A stretch of DNA of 64,000 bases from Mucilaginibacter sp. KACC 22773 (lineage in GTDB: Bacteria > Bacteroidota > Bacteroidia > Sphingobacteriales > Sphingobacteriaceae), in NCBI RefSeq assembly GCF_028736215.1, contig NZ_CP117883.1, positions 1,860,001-1,924,000 on the forward strand. The letters run 5' to 3'. Made by a program: the position numbers and the translations under genes. Positions within the stretch are counted from its first letter, which is position 1. Each line of letters begins with the position of its first letter. The notes beneath the pieces were generated by a model. That model saw only the letters and a program-made list of their open reading frames with translations. It did no database searches and was not told where the DNA came from. Below, piece after piece: positions 43,704-52,591 of this stretch.

Positions 43704-45413
43704 ATGAAGAGAATTAAAAATATACACATAGCGGCCGTACTCATTTTGGTAATACTGGCAGGCTGTAAAAAATATGAGCAATTTCCGGTTGATAAGGTAG
43801 GCATTCAATATGTGTTTGATCCTAAGGATTCCTTAGGCAGCAGCGCGCAGGAATTTTTGTATGGCATTTACCCGGTGATGAAAAGCGGTCATAACCGTGT
43901 AGGCGGCGATTACCTGGATGCCGCATCTGACGATGCTATGTCATCAGCATCGGGGCCAACAAACCAGGTAACCATTTTGGGTACAGCCGCATACAACTCC
44001 TACACCATTCCTGCCGATGAAAACCTTTGGGCCTACTATTATGCAGGCATCCGCAAGGCCAATATTTTTGTGAATAACATTGGCGTAGTGCCGGTGATGG
44101 CTAAATACAAAGGCTACTCGCAAAAGTATGTTTGGAAAAGCGAGGCCCGTTTTTTAAGGGCACTGTTTTACTTTGAACTGGTAAAACGCTATGGCGGTGT
44201 GCCATTGCTTGGCGATAAAGTATTTACCATAAGCGATAACGTATCGTTACCACGCAACTCATTTGCCGATTGCATTAAATACATTACAAGCGAGTGTGAT
44301 GCCATTAAAGATACATTACTAACCGCCCCGGTTGATAACCCGAATGCAGATGCGCACAGGGTAACCAAGGGCGCGGCGCTGGCTTTAAAAGCAAGGGTGT
44401 TGTTATATGCCGCAAGCCCGTTGTTTAATGGCGGTAATATTGATGCGGCAAACCCGCTTACGGGTTATACCGATAATAGCCTGGCCCGCTGGGCAGCGGC
44501 ATCGGCGGCGGCAAAGGATGTGATGAACCTGGGCGCATACTCGTTACCGAACGATTTTAAGGGTGTGTTTTTGAACCAGAATAACAGCGAAATGATCCTG
44601 ATAAGGCAAACGGGTTCTGATAACGGGATTGAAACTGCCAACGCACCGATAGGTTTCCCGGGCGCGGCTGCCAAAGGCCAAACCAGCCCAAGCCAGCAAC
44701 TGGTAGATGCTTTCCCGATGAGTAACGGCCTGGCTATTACCGACCCGGCATCTGGCTACGACAGCAATAACCCGTACGCTAACCGCGATCCGCGCCTTAC
44801 TTATACGGTGTTTTATAATGGAGCCCGCTGGCTTAACAGCGACCTGCAACTTTATGAGGGCGGCCAAAGCAAGCCAAACACCAGCCTGCAGCAAACTAAA
44901 ACCGGGTACTACATGCGCAAATTTATGGGTAACGAAGAAAATGCGAACAGTTTCCAGGGCCACAACGCCGATTGGCTGGTGATACGCTATGCCGATGTGA
45001 TATTAGGGCATGCCGAGGCTGAAAACGAAGTGAACGGCGCTACCAGCGATGTTTATAACGACATGATCAGTATTCGCAAGCGGGCAGGCATAGCAGCAGG
45101 TGGCAATGGCTTATACGGCTTAAAGGCAGGTATGACCAAAGATGAGATGCGCGATGCTATCCACAACGAACGCCGGATAGAATTTGCCTTTGAAGAGAGC
45201 CGCTATTGGGATATCCGCCGCTGGAAAACCGCCAATGTGGTCATGAACCAGCCATTGCAGGGTATGTCTATCAATAAAATAGGATCGAGCTTAACCTACA
45301 ATATAGTTACAGCGCTGGATACCAAATTTAACCAGCCGGCTATGTACCTGTACCCTATACCCTACGATGAAGTGTTAAAGAACCCGAATATGAAACAAAA
45401 TCCCGGATGGTAA
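43704..45413 (+). CDS. SusD/RagB-family outer-membrane lipoprotein
   Basis: This surface lipoprotein of about 569 residues partners the SusC just upstream. The start at 43704 gives the signal MKRIKN with lipobox ILAGC. In-frame ATG at 43698 and TTG at 43680 are alternatives. SusD features are WKSEARFLRALFYFELVKRYGG, ALKARVLLYAASPLFNGG, AIHNERRIEFAFEESRYWD and the MYLYPIPYDEV...KQNPGW ending. The binding site cannot be predicted from this. Confidence 0.95.
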   Translation: MKRIKNIHIAAVLILVILAGCKKYEQFPVDKVGIQYVFDPKDSLGSSAQEFLYGIYPVMKSGHNRVGGDYLDAASDDAMSSASGPTNQVTILGTAAYNSYTIPADENLWAYYYAGIRKANIFVNNIGVVPVMAKYKGYSQKYVWKSEARFLRALFYFELVKRYGGVPLLGDKVFTISDNVSLPRNSFADCIKYITSECDAIKDTLLTAPVDNPNADAHRVTKGAALALKARVLLYAASPLFNGGNIDAANPLTGYTDNSLARWAAASAAAKDVMNLGAYSLPNDFKGVFLNQNNSEMILIRQTGSDNGIETANAPIGFPGAAAKGQTSPSQQLVDAFPMSNGLAITDPASGYDSNNPYANRDPRLTYTVFYNGARWLNSDLQLYEGGQSKPNTSLQQTKTGYYMRKFMGNEENANSFQGHNADWLVIRYADVILGHAEAENEVNGATSDVYNDMISIRKRAGIAAGGNGLYGLKAGMTKDEMRDAIHNERRIEFAFEESRYWDIRRWKTANVVMNQPLQGMSINKIGSSLTYNIVTALDTKFNQPAMYLYPIPYDEVLKNPNMKQNPGW

Positions 45414-45449
45414 TCCTTCAATCAATTTAACCAAATTAATTAAGCAGTT

Positions 45450-48400
45450 ATGAGAAAATTCATACTTTTCTTTCAAATAATAATAGCCATGCTCCCGGTG
45501 GTGGTATTTGCGCAAAACAAAACCGTAACCGGTACCGTGCGCGACCTTACCGGCGCTTTGCCGGGCGCATCAGTGGTTGAAAAAGGATTGCCAACCAACG
45601 GGGTAATTACCAATGGCAACGGTAAATTCAGCCTTACACTTAAAGGGCAGTCAAACGCTATCATTGTTAAATTCATAGGTTATATACCGCAAACCTATAC
45701 GTTTAAGGATGGCAACACAGCCGATATTATCCTGCAAACCAACAGCAACGGTTTAGATGAGGTTGCAGTAGTAGGGTATGGCAAAAGATCAAGGCCTACC
45801 AATACAGGCGCTGTAAGTTCCATTTCGGCGGCTGATATACGTACTGTGCCAACGGCCAACGTGCAGAATGCTTTAACCGGCAAATTGCCGGGCTTTTTCT
45901 CGCAGCAGGCATCGGGCCAGCCTGGTAAGGATGCATCTGACTTTTATATCCGTGGCGTAAGTTCATTAAACCCCGCTGGTAACCAGCCGCTAATTATTGT
46001 TGATGATATTCAGTATAGTTATGACCAGCTGCAGCAGATCAACGTAAACGAAATTGAAAGTATATCGATATTAAAAGATGCCTCAACCACGGCTATTTAC
46101 GGTATTAAGGGTGCCAATGGTGTATTGGTAGTAACTACCCGTCGCGGTAAAAGCGGCGCGCCAAAAGTTAACTTAAGGGTCGAGACCGGCTTGCAGGCGC
46201 CAACCAAAACGCCAACCTTTTTAAATTCATACAACTCAGCAGTGTTAATCAACGAAGCCTACGGTAACGATGGGCTCAACAAGCCATTCACGCAGGCAGA
46301 TATTGACCATTTCAAGGCCGGCGACGATCCTTACGGGCACCCGGATGTTGACTGGTATAACAAGATATTCAAGAAAAATACCTACCAGGCCAATACCAAC
46401 CTGGATATATCGGGCGGTAATAACGCGCTTAAGTATTTTATCTCGGGTGGTATCCTGAAACAAAATGGATTGGTGCGTGACTTTGCCGATCCGCAAAGTT
46501 TGGTAAACACCAACTATTATTTCAACAGGTATAACTTCCGCTCCAATCTCGATTTAAAAGCCAATAAAACGTTAGACCTTCGTTTGGATGTCACCACCCG
46601 TTTTTCTGACTTAAATCAGCCTTATAACGAAAACGCCGTGGGCGAGATCTATAATTTTACTAAAGAGACGCCATTTACCGCACCCTACATCAACCCCAAT
46701 GGTTCGTACTCTTATGCTTACTCGCCGTTTAACCCCGAGCATTTGCCAACGCTGAATGCCAGGTTGGCAACAGGTGGCTACCAGCACTCGCGCCGTACCG
46801 ACTTTAACTTTCTGTTTGGTGCTACCCAGAAACTGGATGCGTTAACCGAAGGCTTATCATTAACCGGCCGGGTTGCTTACTCCAGCATTGAGCAGTTTAC
46901 CAAACAGATTTTTAATGGCGGTATCCCGGCTTATCACTTTGATCCAACAACCAATCAATATGCTTTAAGGCCCGGTGCTACTTATGTGTATACGCCCTAC
47001 GCGCTTACCGGTAACACGGATATCAACAGCAACAATTATGATGTACAGCTATATGCCAACTACGATCATAATTTTAGCAACTCGCACCATGTAACCGGCT
47101 TGTTGTTGTTTAACCAAACGTCGCAAACCTACAATGCACAGTCGCTGCTGGATGCCTCGCTGGTTGCGGTTCCGCAAAAATTCCAGGGGATATCCGGCAA
47201 GTTAGGGTACGATTATAAGCAGAAGTACCTGTTGGAGTTTAATATTGCTTACAACGGTACCGATAGGTTTGCTGCCAATCACCGGTTTGGATATTTCCCG
47301 GCGATAAGCGTTGGCTATAACCTGGTGAAAGAGAAGTTTTTTACTGAAAAGTTCCCGGTGTTTAGCCTGTTCAAGATAAGGGGCAGTTATGGCCTTGTTG
47401 GCTCAGATGCTGCACCAGGTAACCGCTACGTGTACAACCAGGTTTATAAACAGGGCGGTGGCTATTATTTTAACGAAAACCCGCAGGGCTACGGCACCAT
47501 TTATGAAGATGCCCTGAGCAACCCCAATGTAGTTTGGGAGCGTGCCAAAAAAACCGACGTAGGTTTGGACATGAACTTGTTTAACGATAAGATCTCGGCC
47601 ACTATCGACTTTTTCCACGATATCCGTTACGATCAATTGATTGTTCCAGGCAGTGTACCCGAAATTATTGGTGTGGCCTTGCCTGCGGTAAACATCGGTA
47701 AAACCCGCAACCAGGGTTTCGATGGGCAGATATCATACCACAGCACTTTAGGAAAAGTACAATACAATGTAGGCCTGGTATTTTCATACGCCAAAAACAA
47801 AATCCTGTTCCAGGACGAGGCATCGCCTGCCTATCCATGGCTGGCTTCAACCGGCAAACCGATAGGGCAGCAGTTTGGCTACCATTACCTGGGTTATTAC
47901 ACGGCTAATGATATATCGGCTATAAACGCCTACCAGGCTGCCCATGGCGGATCAAACGCGGGTAACCCTATAGCCGTGCCCGATAACGGCCTGCCGCTGC
48001 AACCCGGCGACCTGCGTTACCAGGATTTGAACGGCGATGGCATCATCAATGTGTTTGATAAACGCGCAATTGGCAATCCTAATTTGCCTAATACCTCCCT
48101 GGGCTTGTCGCTGCAGGCCGTATACAAAGGATTCAGCATCAGTGCACTGTTTGCCGGTTCGTTTAACTATAGCTTCGCGGTGCTGGGCACCGGTATCGAG
48201 CCATTTCAGAGCCAGTTTCAGCCCATCCACCAGGAACGCTGGACGCCGGCAACCGCAGGCACCGCCAATTTTCCGAGGTTAACCACCAACCCTACATCGG
48301 TTAACAGCCCTACATCTTATTTCTCAGATTACTGGCTTATTAACGCGCATTACATCCGCTTAAAAACAATTGATGTGGGTTATCAGCTGCCTACCAAATT

Positions 48401-48569
48401 GCTGCCATTTAAAATTAATAATGCCCGTATTTACTTAAGCGCATACAACCTGTTTACATGGACAAACTTTAAAAAATACCAGCAGGATCCTGAGGTTGCC
48501 ACCAACACCGCGGGTGATGCATACATTAACCAACGGGTGCTTAATATTGGTATCCAGGCCGGGTTTTAA
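45450..48569 (+). CDS. SusC-family TonB-dependent transporter without adjacent SusD
   Basis: This 1039-residue outer-membrane importer has a signal peptide of 21 residues (ending VVFAQ) and a carboxypeptidase-regulatory-like domain (about 24-95). The motif DEVAVVGYG falls at about 108-116. The plug contains IIVDDIQYSYDQL and ISILKDASTTAIYGIKGANGV, and the barrel ends LNIGIQAGF. It has no STN domain. No SusD follows; a REP-like repeat and lgt come next. The SusD encoded first in the operon (37217) may be its partner, which would make an order of D-C-D-C. Confidence 0.95.
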   Translation: MRKFILFFQIIIAMLPVVVFAQNKTVTGTVRDLTGALPGASVVEKGLPTNGVITNGNGKFSLTLKGQSNAIIVKFIGYIPQTYTFKDGNTADIILQTNSNGLDEVAVVGYGKRSRPTNTGAVSSISAADIRTVPTANVQNALTGKLPGFFSQQASGQPGKDASDFYIRGVSSLNPAGNQPLIIVDDIQYSYDQLQQINVNEIESISILKDASTTAIYGIKGANGVLVVTTRRGKSGAPKVNLRVETGLQAPTKTPTFLNSYNSAVLINEAYGNDGLNKPFTQADIDHFKAGDDPYGHPDVDWYNKIFKKNTYQANTNLDISGGNNALKYFISGGILKQNGLVRDFADPQSLVNTNYYFNRYNFRSNLDLKANKTLDLRLDVTTRFSDLNQPYNENAVGEIYNFTKETPFTAPYINPNGSYSYAYSPFNPEHLPTLNARLATGGYQHSRRTDFNFLFGATQKLDALTEGLSLTGRVAYSSIEQFTKQIFNGGIPAYHFDPTTNQYALRPGATYVYTPYALTGNTDINSNNYDVQLYANYDHNFSNSHHVTGLLLFNQTSQTYNAQSLLDASLVAVPQKFQGISGKLGYDYKQKYLLEFNIAYNGTDRFAANHRFGYFPAISVGYNLVKEKFFTEKFPVFSLFKIRGSYGLVGSDAAPGNRYVYNQVYKQGGGYYFNENPQGYGTIYEDALSNPNVVWERAKKTDVGLDMNLFNDKISATIDFFHDIRYDQLIVPGSVPEIIGVALPAVNIGKTRNQGFDGQISYHSTLGKVQYNVGLVFSYAKNKILFQDEASPAYPWLASTGKPIGQQFGYHYLGYYTANDISAINAYQAAHGGSNAGNPIAVPDNGLPLQPGDLRYQDLNGDGIINVFDKRAIGNPNLPNTSLGLSLQAVYKGFSISALFAGSFNYSFAVLGTGIEPFQSQFQPIHQERWTPATAGTANFPRLTTNPTSVNSPTSYFSDYWLINAHYIRLKTIDVGYQLPTKLLPFKINNARIYLSAYNLFTWTNFKKYQQDPEVATNTAGDAYINQRVLNIGIQAGF

Positions 48570-48596
48570 TAGTGGGGGGGAAGGCATACCGGCGAA

Positions 48597-48769
48597 GACT
48601 CACCCGGTCGAGGCTACGCCCGACCACCCTCTCTTCACCTGCGGTGGAAAGAGGGTATTGAACGTTCAATATCAATATATTATATAAAAAATAAGTGATA
48701 AATTTTCAAGCCCCTCTTTCCGGCGAAGCCGAAGAGAGGGTGGCGGGCGAAGCCTCGCCGGGTGAGTCT
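48597..48769. repeat. REP/BIME-like extragenic palindrome, copy 1
   Basis: Two arms face each other (48597-48635 and 48732-48769) and are largely reverse complementary. Each arm carries a small hairpin of its own, for example CACC-TGC-GGTG. The left 38 bases (48597-48634) are identical to a second copy at 55052-55089. The element begins about 28 bases after a susC stop codon. It is probably a mobile non-coding palindrome. Confidence 0.8.
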
Positions 48770-48809
48770 TAGCCAGTGTTCAATCCGCTGCCATTATATT
48801 CACCTTCCC

Positions 48810-48896
48810 TGTCATACTAAGGTACGAAGGATCTATAAGCAGAGCATGACCGATAGAAAGGTTCGCGAATAGATTGCTTCGTTCCTCAGCATGACA
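48810..48896. repeat. Extragenic imperfect inverted repeat of another type
   Basis: TGTCATACTAAGGTACGAAGG (48810-48830) pairs imperfectly with CTTCGTTCCTCAGCATGACA (48877-48896). It resembles the TGTCATGCTGAGGAACGAAG elements dispersed in many Bacteroidota genomes. It lies between copy 1 of the REP-like element and lgt. Nothing else was seen in the 420-base gap. Confidence 0.65.
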
Positions 48897-48989
48897 GCTT
48901 TTATTTTTGAATGTACTTTCCTTCAGAATTTACTATTACCCACGATATATTGTTTGCTTATGGAATCATTTAATAATTAAATTAGTGCA

Positions 48990-50153
48990 ATGTTTCCAAC
49001 TATAGGCCACCTCATTTATTACCTTTTCGGCATTAATTTCACGTTTCCTGTTCAAACGCTGGGCTTGTTTGTGGCATTGTCTTTTTTGTTCTCGTATATT
49101 GTATTTAGCTCGGAGTTTAAACGGTACGAAGCCTTAGATAAAATTAAAGCGTTTACCCGTAACACAGTGGTAGGAGAGAGGGCGTCGGTTGCCGAAATCA
49201 GTATCAACTCCATTCTCGGCTTTTTATTAGGTTTCAAGGCCTTTGGGGCCATGTTTAACTATACGGTGTTCAGCGCCAATCCACAAGGGTACCTGTTGTC
49301 GCTTAAAGGTAACCTGGTAATGGCCATACTCACCGGTGCTGTATTTGGTTTATGGGTTTATGCGGATAAAAAGGAAAAGGAGCTGGAACAGCCTAAGGCC
49401 GAGGTGCAAACGGTTCATCCTTACCAGCTGATGGGGCTTATTGTTTTTTCGGTAGGTTTTTTTGGCTTTATTGGCGCAAAGTTATTTGACACGGTAGAAC
49501 ACTGGAGTAATTTCAGGTACGACCCTATGGGTACTTTATTCAATGTGCGCGGTTTTTCTTACTATGGGGGACTGATATTTGGCGCTTTAACATACCTGTA
49601 CATCGGCCATAAAAAGGAGATGAAGCTGGTGCATCTGGCCGATATCGGTTCGCCGGGCATGATGCTGGCTTATGGCATTGGCCGTATAGGTTGCCAGCTT
49701 GCCGGCGATGGCGACTGGGGTATTACCAATAGCCATCCTAAGCCAGGTTTAATACCGGGTTGGATGTGGTCGTTCACCTATCCGCACAATGCCATTAACG
49801 CGGGCCTTCCAATACCCGATTGTGCCGGCAATTACTGCAACCAATTGTTACATGGCGTGTACCCCACGCCTTTTTACGAGGCTACTATTTGCCTGCTGTT
49901 TTTTACGCTAATGTGGGTGTTCAGGAATAAGATTATCATACCTGGTTTCATGTTTTTTTTATACCTGGCGCTTAACGGCGGCGAAAGGTTTTTGATCGAA
50001 CTGATCCGCATTAACCCCAAATATCAAATTTTGGGAATGAACTTTACCCAGGCTGGCTATATTGGTTTATTAATGGTAGTTGGCGGCCTGGTTGGCTTTG
50101 TATGTTTAATTATAAAAACTAAAAAAACGGGGAAGCTACAACCCGTAACTTAG
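48990..50153 (+). CDS. lgt: Prolipoprotein diacylglyceryl transferase (Lgt)
   Basis: This inner-membrane enzyme moves diacylglyceryl from phosphatidylglycerol to the lipobox Cys of prolipoproteins. The protein has 387 residues and about seven hydrophobic segments. Two conserved sites are visible. FSYYGGLIFG (189-198) stands where E. coli Lgt has its HGG loop. GRIGCQLAGDGDWG (231-244) corresponds to the GRxxNxxNxE signature, with R232 kept and the Asn/Glu replaced in the way I recall from Bacteroidota Lgt. It is a housekeeping-type gene in a glycan locus, 29 bases before the propeller gene, so co-transcription is likely. Whether it is the only lgt is unknown. Confidence 0.93.
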   Translation: MFPTIGHLIYYLFGINFTFPVQTLGLFVALSFLFSYIVFSSEFKRYEALDKIKAFTRNTVVGERASVAEISINSILGFLLGFKAFGAMFNYTVFSANPQGYLLSLKGNLVMAILTGAVFGLWVYADKKEKELEQPKAEVQTVHPYQLMGLIVFSVGFFGFIGAKLFDTVEHWSNFRYDPMGTLFNVRGFSYYGGLIFGALTYLYIGHKKEMKLVHLADIGSPGMMLAYGIGRIGCQLAGDGDWGITNSHPKPGLIPGWMWSFTYPHNAINAGLPIPDCAGNYCNQLLHGVYPTPFYEATICLLFFTLMWVFRNKIIIPGFMFFLYLALNGGERFLIELIRINPKYQILGMNFTQAGYIGLLMVVGGLVGFVCLIIKTKKTGKLQPVT

Positions 50154-50182
50154 GTTGTACGCCCTATTAATTGAAATACTCT

Positions 50183-51379
50183 ATGAAAAAATTTGCAATC
50201 ATCACCTTGTTTTTTTGCATTGCAGCAAACTTGCAAACAATAGCACAAACCGATGGTAAAACGGTAAATCTTACCGATCTTAATTTCACTGTTGAGGCGG
50301 CCCCCGAGTGGAGCAGTCTGTTAAAGCGCGAAACCGGCTGGTTTGGAGGCGACGGGATTTATACTATCCCGTTAAACGGAGTAGAAAACAAGCAGGCGAA
50401 AGCCAGCGATAAACTCCTGTTTATTTTCAGCGATTCGATGATTGGCAAAATAGAAAACGGCACGATGGTGCCGGGCTTTAAAATGATCCATAATTCGGCG
50501 GCCGTACTCCATGGCAACCAGCCTGCGGATGCCGAAATGAAGTTTGCCTGGGATACCGATAAGGCAGGCGCCGCCGAATCCCTATTTATTCCACACACTG
50601 CCCAAACCGCTGCCGGGGATTACTATTGGCTTGGCGATGGCTTTGTAAACCAGGAATTGAATAATGCCATTTATATTTTTGGCTATAGGGTGCGGAATGT
50701 GGGCACCGGCGCCTTCGGGTTCAGGGAGGTTGGCAACACGCTGATAAAAATTCCGGCCGAATCGCAGCCGCCGTACAAAGACCTTAAGCAAATGGATACG
50801 CCATTTTACCTCACGGATGCAAAAGGTGACATCGGATCGTTCGGGGCCGGTATTTATGTGAATACCACAAAAGCCGGCGCACCCAAACCCGATGGCTACA
50901 TTTACGTTTACGGGGTGCGCGGCATCGGCAAAAATTTGATGGTTGCCCGTGTTTTACCCAAGGATTTTGAAAAGTTTGACAGGTGGACTTTTTACGATGG
51001 CATCAACTGGAAAAAAAACATGAACAAAGTAGCCGATGTTACCAATAGCGTATCCAATGAGCTAAGCCTCACCGCGCTGCCTGATGGCCGTTATGCGCTC
51101 ATTTTCCAGGTAGGAGGCATGAGCACCAATGTGGGTATGCGCATAGGCGCGACACCCTACGGCCCCTTTGGCCCGGTAATAAAGATATGGGATTGCAAAC
51201 CCGACCTGGAAGAGAAAACCTTTGTAGTTTACAACGCCAAAGCGCACCCAAGCCTATCCGCCCCCGGCGAACTGCTGATCAGCTATAACATTAACTCTGT
51301 TGATTTTATCCCCGATTTGATGAAGAAGCCCAACCTGTACAGGCCAAGGTTTATCAGGATGAAGATTAGTAGCAAGTAG
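50183..51379 (+). CDS. Secreted propeller protein, DUF4185/DUF5005-like putative glycoside hydrolase
   Basis: This protein has about 398 residues. The ATG at 50183 opens a standard signal peptide (MKKFAIITLF...QTIAQ); a TTG at 50171 is in frame but unlikely. The body looks like a five-bladed propeller. It opens RETGWFGGDGIYTIPL with LLFIFSDSMIG, then repeating blades such as GYIYVYGVRGIGKNLMVARV and RYALIFQVGG, and ends ELLISYNINSVDF. Proteins of this build are grouped as DUF4185/DUF5005 and are related to GH43/GH117-type hydrolases. A glycosidase role is plausible but no catalytic residue was confirmed. Confidence 0.78.
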   Translation: MKKFAIITLFFCIAANLQTIAQTDGKTVNLTDLNFTVEAAPEWSSLLKRETGWFGGDGIYTIPLNGVENKQAKASDKLLFIFSDSMIGKIENGTMVPGFKMIHNSAAVLHGNQPADAEMKFAWDTDKAGAAESLFIPHTAQTAAGDYYWLGDGFVNQELNNAIYIFGYRVRNVGTGAFGFREVGNTLIKIPAESQPPYKDLKQMDTPFYLTDAKGDIGSFGAGIYVNTTKAGAPKPDGYIYVYGVRGIGKNLMVARVLPKDFEKFDRWTFYDGINWKKNMNKVADVTNSVSNELSLTALPDGRYALIFQVGGMSTNVGMRIGATPYGPFGPVIKIWDCKPDLEEKTFVVYNAKAHPSLSAPGELLISYNINSVDFIPDLMKKPNLYRPRFIRMKISSK

Positions 51380-51451
51380 TTAGTATCAAGTATCAAGATT
51401 TTTAAAATCTACTGTCCCCTTAATATCATTAAGATGGCCGCAACGCAAGCA

Positions 51452-51557
51452 AACATGGTTAACAAAGGTTAACACAATTTTGATTTATTTTTACTTAAAT
51501 AATTTATAATCAATATATTAAGTAAAAAACATGGTTAACATGTGTTAACCATGTTTT
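51452..51557. repeat. Cluster of nested palindromes containing GGTTAACA units
   Basis: A near-perfect hairpin (arms 51526-51540 and 51543-51557, AAAACATGGTTAACA and its complement, 2-base loop) sits beside TTTACTTAA (51490-51498) and TTAAGTAAA (51518-51526), also complementary. A further AACATGGTTAACA lies at 51452-51464. The unit thus recurs three times in 106 bases. It may be a small mobile element, a protein-binding site or a replication-type site. Confidence 0.75.
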
Positions 51558-51577
51558 ACAGTCGCTTCAGGATGTCG

Positions 51578-51712
51578 CCAGTGCTATTAAGTTAAGCGTT
51601 TTTTCGCGCAAAGACGCAGAGGCGCAAAGTGATTTGCTTATTTTTTCTTAGCGTCCTGGCGTCTTTGCGCGAAACTGAAATTTTAATATTTTCCTTAACT
51701 TAATAGCATTGG
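51578..51712. repeat. Nested extragenic inverted repeat (135 bases)
   Basis: Outer arms 51578-51596 and 51694-51712 (19 bases, one mismatch) enclose perfect 16-base inner arms TTTCGCGCAAAGACGC (51602-51617) and its complement (51659-51674). The inner GCGCAAAGACGC sequence is of the extragenic palindrome type seen across Bacteroidota. The outer arms suggest the borders of the element. Confidence 0.82.
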
Positions 51713-51804
51713 AGATACCCCGCGGGGACGGAAATCGTATTTCTATCCTGAAAAAAATTAAACAACTTTCATTCTTGCTACTTGCAACTCAAAATTATAT
51801 ATTC

Positions 51805-51820
51805 GCTAAATCAATTTAGC
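51805..51820. promoter_or_regulatory. Candidate LacI operator E, before SGNH gene
   Basis: GCTAAATCAATTTAGC is palindromic over 14 of 16 bases; the centre is CA instead of CG. It ends 7 bases before the start codon at 51828. Confidence 0.6.
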
Positions 51821-51827
51821 TAACCAG

Positions 51828-52490
51828 ATGAAAAAATTCTTACTGTTTGCCGGCATGATCATGCTGTGCAGTTTTCAACCTAAAAAGCCAACCAAAGTAG
51901 TGTTCTTTGGCGATTCCATTACCGAGTATGCTGTGCAGCCCAACGGCTTTATCACACTGATCCAACAGCGCCTCAAAACCGAAAAAAAGGAGCAGGATTA
52001 TGAAGTGGCCGGGGCAGGCATTGGCGGTAATAAAATATATGATTTGTACCTCCGCTATGAAGATGATGTGCTAACCAAAAATCCCGATGTGGTGGTGATT
52101 TGGGTGGGGGTGAACGATGTATGGCACAAGCGCATGTTTGGTACCGGCACAGATTGGGATAAGTTTGGCCGCTTTTATACCGCGCTTATCAAAAAATTAC
52201 AGGCAAAAAATATCAAAGTACTTGTATGTACGCCAGCCGGCGTGGGCGAAAAAACTGATTACAGCAACGAGCTTGATGGCGACCTGAACAAATATTCCAA
52301 CTCCATCCGCGACCTGGCCAAACAAAACAATTGCGACCTTTTTGATTTCCGCACCCTGTTTCATGAATATAACGTTAAAAATAACCCCACCAACAAAGGC
52401 GAAGGCATCCTGACCAAAGATGGTGTGCACCTGAACGATGAGGGCAATAAATTTGTGGCAGATATATTTTATAAAACCTTATTCAAATAG
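51828..52490 (+). CDS. SGNH/GDSL hydrolase, small secreted
   Basis: This 220-residue enzyme is exported by a short N-terminal signal or anchor (MKKFLLFAGMIMLCSFQ; the Cys14 could be a lipid site but the lipobox is poor). All SGNH blocks are present: Ser 30 in FFGDSITE, Gly in AGIGGN, Asn 96 in WVGVND, and Asp 198/His 201 in KDGVHLND. The size suits a carbohydrate acetylesterase or similar lipase-like esterase. It is single-gene: a terminator hairpin overlaps its stop codon. It is unrelated in length and C-terminus to the SGNH protein at 34672. Confidence 0.92.
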   Translation: MKKFLLFAGMIMLCSFQPKKPTKVVFFGDSITEYAVQPNGFITLIQQRLKTEKKEQDYEVAGAGIGGNKIYDLYLRYEDDVLTKNPDVVVIWVGVNDVWHKRMFGTGTDWDKFGRFYTALIKKLQAKNIKVLVCTPAGVGEKTDYSNELDGDLNKYSNSIRDLAKQNNCDLFDFRTLFHEYNVKNNPTNKGEGILTKDGVHLNDEGNKFVADIFYKTLFK

Positions 52491-52505
52491 AATAAGGTTT
52501 TTAAT
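52474..52505 (+). terminator. Rho-independent terminator overlapping the stop of the SGNH gene
   Basis: Perfect arms AAACCTTATT (52474-52483) and AATAAGGTTT (52491-52500) with a 7-base loop are followed by TTTTT. The stop codon at 52488-52490 is in the loop. Confidence 0.85.
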
Positions 52506-52512
52506 TAATCTT

Positions 52513-52541
52513 TTGCTAAATCGATTTATTAATTATATTTG
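52513..52541. promoter_or_regulatory. Promoter with LacI operator F, before second GH92 gene
   Basis: TTG (52513-52515) and TATATTTG (52534-52541, a full TAnnTTTG match) are 18 bases apart, the Bacteroidota sigma-ABfr-type layout. The operator GCTAAATCGATTTA (52515-52528) fills the spacer. A LacI protein bound there would exclude RNA polymerase, so a repressor role is indicated. Confidence 0.78.
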
Positions 52542-52591
52542 CTTATCAAATGCCGATATCCATCATCGGCATAAACCATTATATACGCCAA

